From Chryseobacterium gleum (lineage in GTDB: Bacteria > Bacteroidota > Bacteroidia > NS11-12g > UBA955), in NCBI GenBank assembly GCA_945870885.1, contig CAMBTR010000005.1, positions 1 to 35,352 on the forward strand: a stretch of 35,352 nt of DNA, read 5' to 3'. How positions within the stretch are numbered: position 1 is the first letter of the stretch; each line of letters starts with the position of its first letter. Shown here one piece after another: positions 18,907-27,925 of this stretch. The notes beneath the pieces were generated by a model that saw nothing but the letters and a program-made list of their open reading frames with translations, was not told the origin of the DNA and did not search any database. The position numbers were made by a program, and so were the translations under genes.

Positions 18907-21900
18907 ATGATAAAAAAACTCTGCTTTATCCTACTTTCTGTTTTTGCGCTGAAATTGACAGCCCAAAGTGGAAGTTTTAGCCCAGTGCCTGCTACCTTTA
19001 TTGCTGAGTTTGAGACATTTGTCAACCGCCCTGGAGATAAGAACCTCACCAAGAATTTCAATATTTTTAAGCAGAATTGGGAAATGGGTAAATTTTCGCC
19101 CAGTCAGCAGAAATTTATCATCGATATTTCAAATCAAATGCTGGCCGAAAAAATGGCCGTTCAACCGCATTTCGAATTATACATCGCAACGGTAGCGGCA
19201 TTTTTGCAAAATAACTTGCCCGATAAAGTACTCGTTCAATGGCAAGGCATCACCAAGTCTTTGCTGGGAAATTCCAACAAAGAGTACCTCGAATTTCTTC
19301 AAACTACCGCCAATTTGTTCGCCGATAAAGTCATTTATAAATCGGGTACGGCAGTTTGGAGCGTGGATACGCTGGATTTTGACTTATACTACAATAATGA
19401 AATCGAAATACGCTTTGGTGAAGTTGCCCTAATCTGCACTGGGTTTATGGACAAAATGGTAATTAGCGCTACCAAAGGAGTGTATAAGCCGTTGAAGAAT
19501 GTTTGGGTTGGTGATTACGGCACCGCGGATTTCAAACGATGCCTACCCACCGAATCGGCTTGGGTGAAGTTTGGGAAATATCGCTTGAACATGGATCAAA
19601 ATATCTATTCGGTGGACTCAGCTCAGTTGGTCTACGGTAGGTATTTTAAAACACCGGTTTTGGGTAAGTTTACCGATAAATTGAGTACTGCCACGGATTC
19701 TTTAAAAGTAAAGAAATCGGGATTTCCGCAGTTCAATTCCTATGATAACGAATTGTTGGTGAGTGGAATAGTGGGTGATGAATCTTTCTTTAGAGGGGGA
19801 TTTTCGATGCAAGGTCATTCCATTACAACGGCCACTGCCAACGGCAAACCATCGGTGATCGACGTGTTCTATAAAGGCAAAAAGAAGGTCACCTTAAAAA
19901 GTAAATCGTTCAAAATCCAAGACGGGATTGCAGGGACTTTGCAGAGTGAATTCACGATGTATTTGGACAGCGTCACCACAATCTACCATCCCTTTGTGAA
20001 GGTGAATTTTATCTTCAAGGACAATAAATTAATTATCGATAGGGGTGAGGAAGGATTGATGCGCGTGCCGTTTCAAGACAATTTTCACAATGTAAATATT
20101 GATGTTCAGCAGGTTCGTTGGATTGTTACGGAGCCTTTTGTGGATTTTGATAACGTGAATAACGAGTTGGAAGCAAGAATTTCATCGGACGATTTTTTTC
20201 GTGACATTCTATACAATCGATTGCAAGGTCCTTTGAGGTCGCATCCGTTGGAAGGTTTGGTAGCCTACTATAACCGACAGCCAGAAGATCCCATTGCCAA
20301 GCAAATGGAGAAGGATATCAAAAACTTGATGTTGTCTAAGGATCCAGCCGATAAAGCAAAATTGGATGCCAAGCTCAAGCAGTTGCAAGCGCAGAAAGCC
20401 AAAACGCGTGAGTTTTACAAGGCAGATCAGCGCATCAAATTTTCATTGGATGACTATGCATTTTTTCAGCAAACCCAGAAAGAATATTTGGTAGTTCCGT
20501 TTCTTGAATTGCATGATCAAGGTTACATCAATTATTTACAAGATCAAGACAGTGTTACCTTGTTGCCAAAAGCGTTTCGATATGTGCAAGCGCATCAGAA
20601 ATTAAGGGATTACGATGTGATTCGAATTTCTTCCATCATTGGAAAGCGATCCAATTTTACGTTGAATCTGCTGAGTAATGAAATGAATTTGGAGGGTGTT
20701 TCTAAGTTCTTCTTTTCCGATTCTCAAAACGTAATTGTGGTGCCAACGGAGCAGCAAGTGACATTGACCAAGAATCGTGGTTTGCGTTTTGGTGGACAGT
20801 TGAGGGCGGGGAGATTCGATTTTTACGGTAAAAAGTACGTTTTCAATTACGGTCAGTTCAACATAGCGATGTCGGCCGTGGATTCCCTAAGAATGTACTT
20901 TCCAGATTCTTCTGGACGTAGATTGGTGCCCATCAAATCGGTGTTGCGGAATGTGAGTGGTACGTTATACATCGACAAACCCAACAACAAATCGGGGAAT
21001 AAGGATTATCCAGAGTATCCGATTTTTGTTTCAGACAAAGGAAGTGAGGTGCTTTACGATAAGCCACACATTCATGGCGGGGCCTACGAAGGCGATAAAT
21101 TTAAGTTTGTGGTGGATCCGTTCACAATCGATAGTTTGGATAATTTCACAATAGCGGGTTTGCGGTTTGAGGGTAATTTTATTTCCGATGGAATTTTTCC
21201 TGAGTTTAGGCATTATGTGACCATTCAGAAGGATTACTCTTTGGGTTTTATAAAACACACGCCTCCCGGTGGTTATTCGATGTATCGCGGCAAGGGATTG
21301 GGTGATATGACCATGAATTTGAGTGAAGAGGGTTTTTATGGAACTGATGGTACGATTGGGTATCAGGGTTCAAAAAGTGAGTTTTCAAAGATTTTGTTAT
21401 TGCCCAAAAAGGCTGTGGGTGTGTTGAATCGATATGATTTGACCGAGAATACCAAGTTTCCAGAAACCCATGCAGTGATGGCTAACATGGAGTGGAATCC
21501 TTATCAGGATGAATACAAAGTGACCAATGGGGCAACGCCAATCAAAGTGTTTAAGGTGGGTCATGATTTCACGGGTACAATGACACAATCGCCAAGTGTG
21601 ATGAAGGGCAATGGTACTTTGGCTTGGGAACAGGCGAGATTTACTAGTGCTGAACAAATCTTTGGTCCCAAAAAGACATCTGCCAAGCAAGCCAGTTTGC
21701 AGATTTACGCGGCGGATTCTTCTCGGATGGCTTTTGAGACTAGCAATATCAATGGAACGATGGACTTTAATACGCGCATCGGGACATTTACCAAGAACGA
21801 GGCGGGTTCTATGACCAAGTTTGATTACAATATGTATCAGACCAATCTCACGGATTACAAGTGGGATATGGACAAGAAGATTATTCAGGCTAAGGTAGGT

Positions 21901-23418
21901 CCTTCGTTGGCCGGTCAAACGCCCATTTTTGCCAGTACGAATCCAACCCAAGGGGGCTTGAGTTTTGAAGCCAAAAAAGCCGATTACAGTTTGGTGGATT
22001 ATACGCTTAAGATCAGTGAAATACCGTTTATCGATATCGCTGATTCACGACTTTTCCTGAAAGATGGAAAGGCTACCGTGAGGGCAAATGCGAATATGGA
22101 TCAGTTGGATAGCACGCGATTGGTGGCTGGAAGGGATAATAAATTCCACGAGATTTATAAGTTGCGGGTGAAGGTGTATGGTAAGAATAAGATACGTGGA
22201 AACGGGTATTATCAGTATGTCAATAGTAGGGGTGTAAGGCAAGAGTTTTTCTTGGATAGTGTGATCGTGAACGACAATCAGCGTGTAGAAGGGGTGGGTA
22301 AGATCGCGGAGGAAAGCAACTTTACTTTGGAGACCAAAATCGGATATAAGGGTTTCGCTCAGATAGAAAGCACGGAAAAATTGATTCGCTTTACAGGTTA
22401 TGTGAAACCTTTGCATACGTTTAAAAACATTTATCCTTCGGCTTGGATTCGGTTCGATAACCGTGTGGATCCCAAAGACGTTGTGTTGGATATGAGTGAT
22501 CCGCGCGACAAAGACAATAAGAAGCAATACGTGGGTTTATTTGTTGCCAACGATTCAAGTCACGTCTATCCGTTGATGTATTCTTGGAAGCGCAGGTATT
22601 CCGACGATGATGTTACCAACGATACAGGTATTTTCTACTACGACCACAAGACGGAGAGTTTCTATGCCGGCAGTAAGTCGAGGTTGCGCGATGGTGGATT
22701 GAAAGGCAGTTGGATTCAGTTTAACGAGAAAGATCACACCATTCACGCGGAAGGACCTTTAGATTTTGGATTGGAGACGCCCAATATTCATTTCAAGAAT
22801 GCGGGTACGGCGGATTTATATCGCGGGGATAGCTCGTTTGTTTTCAACATGGCGATGATGTTGGATTTTCCGATGCCTCAGGATTATGTGACGGCGTTGG
22901 TGGCTTTGATCAATGAGAACGGTGGGACAACTTCCTCGGTGAATACGGACTTCTTTAAGCGGTGTTTGGGCGAGATGATGGAAAATGAGAAGAGTGCACG
23001 TCAGGCCTTGGCCAATTTGGAAAAGAACGGCGAACTAACAGGCAAAGACGAGGCGAATTATGCCTTTGTTTTGAGCGATGCAACCTTCCGTTGGGACAGT
23101 AAAATGCGGGGTATGTATTGCGACGATATCGTTTCGGTGGCCAGCATCGCAGGGAAGCCTATCAACAAGAGTTTAAGGGCGACGATGTTGCTGGAGCACA
23201 AGCGAAGTGGACAGAATATGTATATGTATTTGGAGCTTGGGGCGAAGGATTATATCTATATCAATTTGACGAAAACGGTGGCAAATATTTATTGCTCGGA
23301 TGAGAAGATGCAGGGTGTGTTGGCTGCTACGATGAGCAAGATTAAGGCCGAAGGCTTCTATATCAGACCCGCTACTGAACGTCAGGCTGAGAAGTTTATT
23401 CGTCGATTTGAGGAGTAA
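18907..23418 (+). CDS. Very large (1503 aa) putative secreted/periplasmic beta-rich protein of unknown function
   Basis: Uninterrupted 4.5-kb ORF with signal peptide (MIKKLCFILLSVFALKLTAQ), consistent coding composition, no family recognised by eye, and no obvious T9SS CTD or TM segment at the C-terminus. Confidence 0.9.
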   Translation: MIKKLCFILLSVFALKLTAQSGSFSPVPATFIAEFETFVNRPGDKNLTKNFNIFKQNWEMGKFSPSQQKFIIDISNQMLAEKMAVQPHFELYIATVAAFLQNNLPDKVLVQWQGITKSLLGNSNKEYLEFLQTTANLFADKVIYKSGTAVWSVDTLDFDLYYNNEIEIRFGEVALICTGFMDKMVISATKGVYKPLKNVWVGDYGTADFKRCLPTESAWVKFGKYRLNMDQNIYSVDSAQLVYGRYFKTPVLGKFTDKLSTATDSLKVKKSGFPQFNSYDNELLVSGIVGDESFFRGGFSMQGHSITTATANGKPSVIDVFYKGKKKVTLKSKSFKIQDGIAGTLQSEFTMYLDSVTTIYHPFVKVNFIFKDNKLIIDRGEEGLMRVPFQDNFHNVNIDVQQVRWIVTEPFVDFDNVNNELEARISSDDFFRDILYNRLQGPLRSHPLEGLVAYYNRQPEDPIAKQMEKDIKNLMLSKDPADKAKLDAKLKQLQAQKAKTREFYKADQRIKFSLDDYAFFQQTQKEYLVVPFLELHDQGYINYLQDQDSVTLLPKAFRYVQAHQKLRDYDVIRISSIIGKRSNFTLNLLSNEMNLEGVSKFFFSDSQNVIVVPTEQQVTLTKNRGLRFGGQLRAGRFDFYGKKYVFNYGQFNIAMSAVDSLRMYFPDSSGRRLVPIKSVLRNVSGTLYIDKPNNKSGNKDYPEYPIFVSDKGSEVLYDKPHIHGGAYEGDKFKFVVDPFTIDSLDNFTIAGLRFEGNFISDGIFPEFRHYVTIQKDYSLGFIKHTPPGGYSMYRGKGLGDMTMNLSEEGFYGTDGTIGYQGSKSEFSKILLLPKKAVGVLNRYDLTENTKFPETHAVMANMEWNPYQDEYKVTNGATPIKVFKVGHDFTGTMTQSPSVMKGNGTLAWEQARFTSAEQIFGPKKTSAKQASLQIYAADSSRMAFETSNINGTMDFNTRIGTFTKNEAGSMTKFDYNMYQTNLTDYKWDMDKKIIQAKVGPSLAGQTPIFASTNPTQGGLSFEAKKADYSLVDYTLKISEIPFIDIADSRLFLKDGKATVRANANMDQLDSTRLVAGRDNKFHEIYKLRVKVYGKNKIRGNGYYQYVNSRGVRQEFFLDSVIVNDNQRVEGVGKIAEESNFTLETKIGYKGFAQIESTEKLIRFTGYVKPLHTFKNIYPSAWIRFDNRVDPKDVVLDMSDPRDKDNKKQYVGLFVANDSSHVYPLMYSWKRRYSDDDVTNDTGIFYYDHKTESFYAGSKSRLRDGGLKGSWIQFNEKDHTIHAEGPLDFGLETPNIHFKNAGTADLYRGDSSFVFNMAMMLDFPMPQDYVTALVALINENGGTTSSVNTDFFKRCLGEMMENEKSARQALANLEKNGELTGKDEANYAFVLSDATFRWDSKMRGMYCDDIVSVASIAGKPINKSLRATMLLEHKRSGQNMYMYLELGAKDYIYINLTKTVANIYCSDEKMQGVLAATMSKIKAEGFYIRPATERQAEKFIRRFEE

Positions 23419-23445
23419 GTAAACGTAATTTTTATTTTGATTTAA

Positions 23446-24201
23446 TTATCCCAGAGGGTTGGCTACGGCGATGGCTGTGGGATAATTCACATCCGTTAGG
23501 TGGAGTCCTTGGGCCGGCGCGGACGCGCCGGCCTCACTTCTTGAACCGCCCACGAAAATGGCTTCAAAATCCGCGGGTGAGATTTTCCCTTGTCCAACTT
23601 CTACCATCGTTCCTACCAAAGCCCTTACCATATTTCGGAGGAATCGATTGGCCTGAATCTGAAAAGTGTATCCCGCTTCGGTGATGGTCCACTCGGCAAT
23701 AAATACTTCGCATATGGGGTTGCCATTGGGGATTTCTCCCTTGCAAAAGGCTTGAAACGGGTGTTTCCCAACAATTGAGGCAGCACATTGATTCATTGCG
23801 GCCACGTTGAATTCTGCGGCAAGCCACCAAGAAGTATTTGTGGTGAAGGGGTTCTTTGATCGATGAATGTGATAGTGATATTCACGTTGTATCGCGGAAA
23901 ATCTTGCATGAAAATCCTCATTTACGGCCGTGATTTTTTTGATGCCAATGCTGTTCGGGAGCATCTTGTTTAATCGGATGTCTAAATCAACGGGAATATT
24001 TTCGGGGCCATCAAAATGGGCGACAAAGTAGCTCGCGTGGACGCCGGCATCAGTTCTTCCGCAACCCATCGTTTCGATTGTTTGATTACAGACTTGACTC
24101 AGCGCTTTGTCGATTTCGCCCTGAACGGTAATCGTATTGTTCTGAACTTGCCAGCCCCCAAAATGGGTTCCTTCATAGGCCAATTCAATTTTATAACGCA
24201 T
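23446..24201 (-). CDS. truA: tRNA pseudouridine(38-40) synthase TruA
   Basis: MRYKIELAYEGTHFGGWQVQNNTITVQGEIDKALSQV, GCGRTDAGVHASYFVAHF, RFLRNMVRALVGTMVEVGQGK, AGASAPAQGLHL. Start set to MRYK (24201), just after the thiolase stop. Confidence 0.96.
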   Translation of the reverse strand: MRYKIELAYEGTHFGGWQVQNNTITVQGEIDKALSQVCNQTIETMGCGRTDAGVHASYFVAHFDGPENIPVDLDIRLNKMLPNSIGIKKITAVNEDFHARFSAIQREYHYHIHRSKNPFTTNTSWWLAAEFNVAAMNQCAASIVGKHPFQAFCKGEIPNGNPICEVFIAEWTITEAGYTFQIQANRFLRNMVRALVGTMVEVGQGKISPADFEAIFVGGSRSEAGASAPAQGLHLTDVNYPTAIAVANPLG

Positions 24202-24202
24202 G

Positions 24203-25405
24203 TTACAAATTTTCGTAAATGATAGCGCAGCCTTGTCCAACCCCAATACACATGGTTGCCAAGCCATATTTTAACGACTTATTGCGATTCATATGGTGTA
24301 TAAGTGTGGCTGAAATGCGTGTTCCAGAGGCGCCTAAGGGATGACCGATGGCGATGCTTCCCCCATTGGGGTTAACAATGCTGCGATCTATACCTAGTGT
24401 TCTCATGCTAGCCAAAACCTGTGCGGCGAAGGCTTCGTTGAGTTCGGCAACATCGAGGTCTTGAATGGTGAGGCCTGCATTTTTTAACGCTTTTTGTGTC
24501 GCCGGAACAGGTCCGATTCCCATTATACTTGGGTCTACACCCGCAGCACCAATTCCAGCCACACGAGCCATGGGGGTAAGTCCCAATTGTTTTACCATTT
24601 CTTCAGAGGCTAGAATGCAAACGGCTGCACCATCGTTGATGCCCGAGCTATTTCCAGCGGTCACTGATCCTCCTTCTTTGAAGGCGGGTTTTAGCGATGC
24701 AAGGATACTTACTTCGCTAAGTCTTGGATGTTCGTCGGTGCTAAAAAGTATCGCATCGCCCTTTTTTTGAGGAATGGGGACGGCTACAATTTCTTGGTTA
24801 AAGAGTCCGGCTGCTTGCGCATTTTTCCAATTGAGTTGGGTTTCATAGGCAAACAGATCTTGGTCTTCCCGGGAAATATTGAACTGCTGGGCGACATTTT
24901 CTGCGGTTTCACCCATCGAAAATGGATGATACATCTTGGCCAACGTTTTATTTGTAAATCTCCAACCGATGGTTGTATCGTAGATTTCTGGCGTTCTGGA
25001 GAAAGCAGCATCGGCTTTGGCCATCACAAAAGGGGCGCGTGTCATACTTTCTGTGCCTCCGGCAACTACCAAATGGGCTTGGCCTGATGCAATCGACATA
25101 GCACCGTTCATGATGCTTTGTAATCCACTGGCGCACAATCGGTTTACGGTGTATCCTGGAACAGAAGTAGGGATTCCAGCCATCAAGGATGCCATTCTCG
25201 CTACGTTTCTATTGTCTTCACCGGCCTGGTTTGCCGCACCCAAAATCACCTCGTCTATAGCGGCAGGGTCAATATTGGGGTTTCGTGCTAAAATCGATTG
25301 AATTACATGCGCTGCAAGATCATCGGGTCTAATTGCGGCGAGGGTGCCACCAAATTTGCCTACGGGCGTTCTCAGAATGTCAATCACATAAACCGGAGTC
25401 TTCAT
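24203..25405 (-). CDS. Acetyl-CoA acyltransferase / thiolase (3-oxoadipyl-CoA thiolase-like)
   Basis: 400 aa; VNRLCASGLQSIMNGAMSIASGQAHLVVAGGTESMTRAPFVM (active Cys), NPNGGSIAIGHPLGASGTRI, MCIGVGQGCAIIYE. Confidence 0.94.
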   Translation of the reverse strand: MKTPVYVIDILRTPVGKFGGTLAAIRPDDLAAHVIQSILARNPNIDPAAIDEVILGAANQAGEDNRNVARMASLMAGIPTSVPGYTVNRLCASGLQSIMNGAMSIASGQAHLVVAGGTESMTRAPFVMAKADAAFSRTPEIYDTTIGWRFTNKTLAKMYHPFSMGETAENVAQQFNISREDQDLFAYETQLNWKNAQAAGLFNQEIVAVPIPQKKGDAILFSTDEHPRLSEVSILASLKPAFKEGGSVTAGNSSGINDGAAVCILASEEMVKQLGLTPMARVAGIGAAGVDPSIMGIGPVPATQKALKNAGLTIQDLDVAELNEAFAAQVLASMRTLGIDRSIVNPNGGSIAIGHPLGASGTRISATLIHHMNRNKSLKYGLATMCIGVGQGCAIIYENL

Positions 25406-25427
25406 TCTGCAAAATTCAACAATTTCA

Positions 25428-25457
25428 TTGATTACGCATCGGTAAATTTTATATTTG
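25428..25457 (+). promoter_or_regulatory. Bacteroidota-type promoter (TTG-N19-TATATTTG) for the TonB-dependent receptor
   Basis: TTG at 25428-25430 and TATATTTG at 25450-25457; ATG follows at 25465. Confidence 0.6.
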
Positions 25458-25464
25458 CTTCTTT

Positions 25465-27768
25465 ATGCAGCAAAGGCGTTCTACAGGGGGGGTGAAATTC
25501 TTAAACCAAACGATGGCCTTGCTTTTGTTGCTGCTGATCCCAGGCATAGTTTACGGCCAAGAAAATAGTTCGCCAAGGGAGGACAGTACAAAAGTAAATA
25601 GGGCCGACACAACAGACGTTGAATCGTTTGATGAAGTGTTGGTTTCATCGCAGCGTTTTGCGCAAAAAAGGAAGGATTCGCCACGACAAATTGAAGTGGT
25701 TAGTGCCAAGCGCTTGGCAGAATTGCAACCCGCTACTTTGGGTGACGCGTTGATCAATACAGGTCAGGTGTTTGTTCAAAAGAGTCAAATGGGTGGTAGT
25801 TCTCCTGTGTTAAGGGGTTTTGAAGCCTCTAGGGTACTCATGGTGATAGATGGCGTTCGTATGAATAATGCAACGTATCGTGCTGGTCACTTGCAAGACA
25901 TCATCACCATTGATCCATTTATTTTGGATCGGATAGAAGTGAATTTTGGTGCGGGTTCTACATTGTACGGCTCTGATGCTTTGGGCGGTGTACTTTACTT
26001 CAAAACGAAAGATGCTACCCTTGGAAAATTTGAGGTAAAACCCAATGCCGCGGTTCGATACTTGTCGGCGAGCAACTCTGTGATTGGAAACGCGGGGTTG
26101 AAGATTCAAAGTGAGAAAGTAGGACTGTTATTGTCGGCCACACGCAGTCAATTTGGCGATTTGCGCAGTGGGAGTAAAAATTACTCGGATTGGGATACTT
26201 TTGGATTGTTGTCTAAATATGTGACCCAAATCAATGGTCGCGATACGGTTTTGGTAAACGATGATCCCCAATTGCAGAAAGGGACTGGCTACTCTCAAAC
26301 GGACTTATTCGCCAAGGTATTTGCCAAAACAGGTAAAATCGAACATACTGTGAATTTTCAAAAGTCGATGTCTGATTTGATTCCTCGCTACGATCGTATG
26401 TCGCAGTTTGATAATGGCAAGCCCGTTTATGGTCGTTGGGATTACACGCCGCAGAATCGCAATTATCTATCGTACATCGCAAAAACGGGAAGTGTGGATC
26501 ACCATATTCGTTTGACGTTGGCTCAGCAGAGTACGGAAGTGGCGCGTGTGACCCGCAATTTTGGAAGTAAAACGGAGCGAACGCAGAAGGATGATGTAAC
26601 GATGAGAACGGTGAATTTGGATCGACATGATCAATTGAGCGAGTTGTTTACATTGAATTCGGGCATTGAGATGGTTTGGAATGATGTGACATCGGTGGGA
26701 ATCAATAAAAATATTTCCACGTTGGCGGAAACTGCAACAAAAGCGCGTTACAGCGATTCGGGTGCAACCACTCAGATGCATTCGGTTTTTGCGCAGGGAA
26801 TTTATCGCATCGCATCAACAGGGACAGTGATTCAGGGAGGATTGCGGGTTTCTAAGTATTCATTGGAGGCTTTGTATTCCAAGGCGAATCCATGGAAATT
26901 GCCCTACAGTTCGATTTCTTTTGCTTCAACCACGCCAAGTTTTGATTTGGGGCTTACGCAGCAGCTCAAGAAGGGATTATTGTTGAAGGCGAGTGTGAAT
27001 CAAGCATATCGCAATCCGAATGTGGACGATATGACCAAGGTGTTTGATAGCAAGCCCGGCGTAAAGTTGTTGGTGCCAAGTCCTGATTTGAAGGCCGAGC
27101 AGAGCACAACGCTGGATTTGGGGGTGTTATGGAGGAAGGATAGGTCATTTGCGTTTGAGGCGGGTGTTTTCAGTAGCGCGGTGAAGAATTTGTTATTGGA
27201 CCAGCTAGGTACGTTAGATGGTGCGGATTCTTTGATGTATGATGGTCGTTTGACGCCGGTTTATCAGATAAAGAACGTGGCGGTTGGGAATATATCTGGG
27301 ATGTATTTGAATGCGAAGTTTAGGTTGATGCGCGAATTGTGGTTTACGGGTTCGGTGACACAGACAAAGGGCGTTTATCTGTTGGATGGTGCGGCTGCGG
27401 AGCAGCCGCTGGATCACATTCCTCCAGTTTACGGTCAGGCCGCATTGCGCTGGAATGGCCAGGGTTGGTTTGTTGAAGGACAGTGTTTGTTTAATGGCAA
27501 AAAGAAGGCGGAGGATTATTCGAGCAGTGGGGAGGATAACCAGGACAAGCAGCCAGTAGGTTTGGCAGATATCAATGGCGATGGCAAGGCCGATGGATTC
27601 AATCCTGCATGGCAGTGTTGGAATTTGCGAGGGGGTTATCAGCATAAGTCGGGTTTAACAGCAAATATTGCGATTGAAAATTTATTGGATTTGCATTACC
27701 GATATTTTGCCAGTGGGATGAGTGCTGGGGGAAGAAGTGTAAATGTGAGTGTAGCGTATCAGTTTTAA
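25465..27768 (+). CDS. TonB-dependent outer-membrane receptor
   Basis: Signal peptide; plug motifs DALINTGQVFVQKSQMGGSSPVLRGFEASRVLMVIDGVRMNNATYRAGHLQDIITIDPFILDRIEVNFGAGSTLYGSDALGGVL; C-terminal barrel ending in an aromatic residue (VSVAYQF). Confidence 0.95.
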   Translation: MQQRRSTGGVKFLNQTMALLLLLLIPGIVYGQENSSPREDSTKVNRADTTDVESFDEVLVSSQRFAQKRKDSPRQIEVVSAKRLAELQPATLGDALINTGQVFVQKSQMGGSSPVLRGFEASRVLMVIDGVRMNNATYRAGHLQDIITIDPFILDRIEVNFGAGSTLYGSDALGGVLYFKTKDATLGKFEVKPNAAVRYLSASNSVIGNAGLKIQSEKVGLLLSATRSQFGDLRSGSKNYSDWDTFGLLSKYVTQINGRDTVLVNDDPQLQKGTGYSQTDLFAKVFAKTGKIEHTVNFQKSMSDLIPRYDRMSQFDNGKPVYGRWDYTPQNRNYLSYIAKTGSVDHHIRLTLAQQSTEVARVTRNFGSKTERTQKDDVTMRTVNLDRHDQLSELFTLNSGIEMVWNDVTSVGINKNISTLAETATKARYSDSGATTQMHSVFAQGIYRIASTGTVIQGGLRVSKYSLEALYSKANPWKLPYSSISFASTTPSFDLGLTQQLKKGLLLKASVNQAYRNPNVDDMTKVFDSKPGVKLLVPSPDLKAEQSTTLDLGVLWRKDRSFAFEAGVFSSAVKNLLLDQLGTLDGADSLMYDGRLTPVYQIKNVAVGNISGMYLNAKFRLMRELWFTGSVTQTKGVYLLDGAAAEQPLDHIPPVYGQAALRWNGQGWFVEGQCLFNGKKKAEDYSSSGEDNQDKQPVGLADINGDGKADGFNPAWQCWNLRGGYQHKSGLTANIAIENLLDLHYRYFASGMSAGGRSVNVSVAYQF

Positions 27769-27845
27769 ACTCGGCTTTCAGGGATTTGCATCTATGTAAA
27801 GCCTAGATCAACGGATATGTCGGCCTGAATTCAGGCTTAGTTAAC

Positions 27846-27882
27846 AAAAAGGGAGGGCGGCCGCAGGCCGCCCTCCCTTTTT
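27846..27882. terminator. Strong intrinsic, potentially bidirectional terminator
   Basis: AAAAAGGGAGGGCGGCC-GCA-GGCCGCCCTCCCTTTTT: a perfect 17-bp inverted repeat with 3-nt loop, A-tract on one side and T-tract on the other. Confidence 0.92.
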
Positions 27883-27884
27883 TC

Positions 27885-27916
27885 TTGACCACGTCCGCGG
27901 AGGTTTTGTATCTTTG
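27885..27916 (+). promoter_or_regulatory. Bacteroidota-type promoter (TTG-N21-TATCTTTG) for the yebC-family gene
   Basis: TTGACC at 27885, TATCTTTG at 27909-27916, ATG at 27926. Confidence 0.7.
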
Positions 27917-27925
27917 CATTTACTT

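Noticed and set aside
21397-22527. Long antisense ORFs (184 aa and 160 aa, minus strand) opposite the 1503-aa gene
   Set aside because: Shadow ORFs of a strongly coding frame; no start context, signal or recognisable motif.
27214-27645. 143-aa minus-strand ORF in the TonB receptor
   Set aside because: Shadow ORF; the sense frame has clear TonB receptor features.
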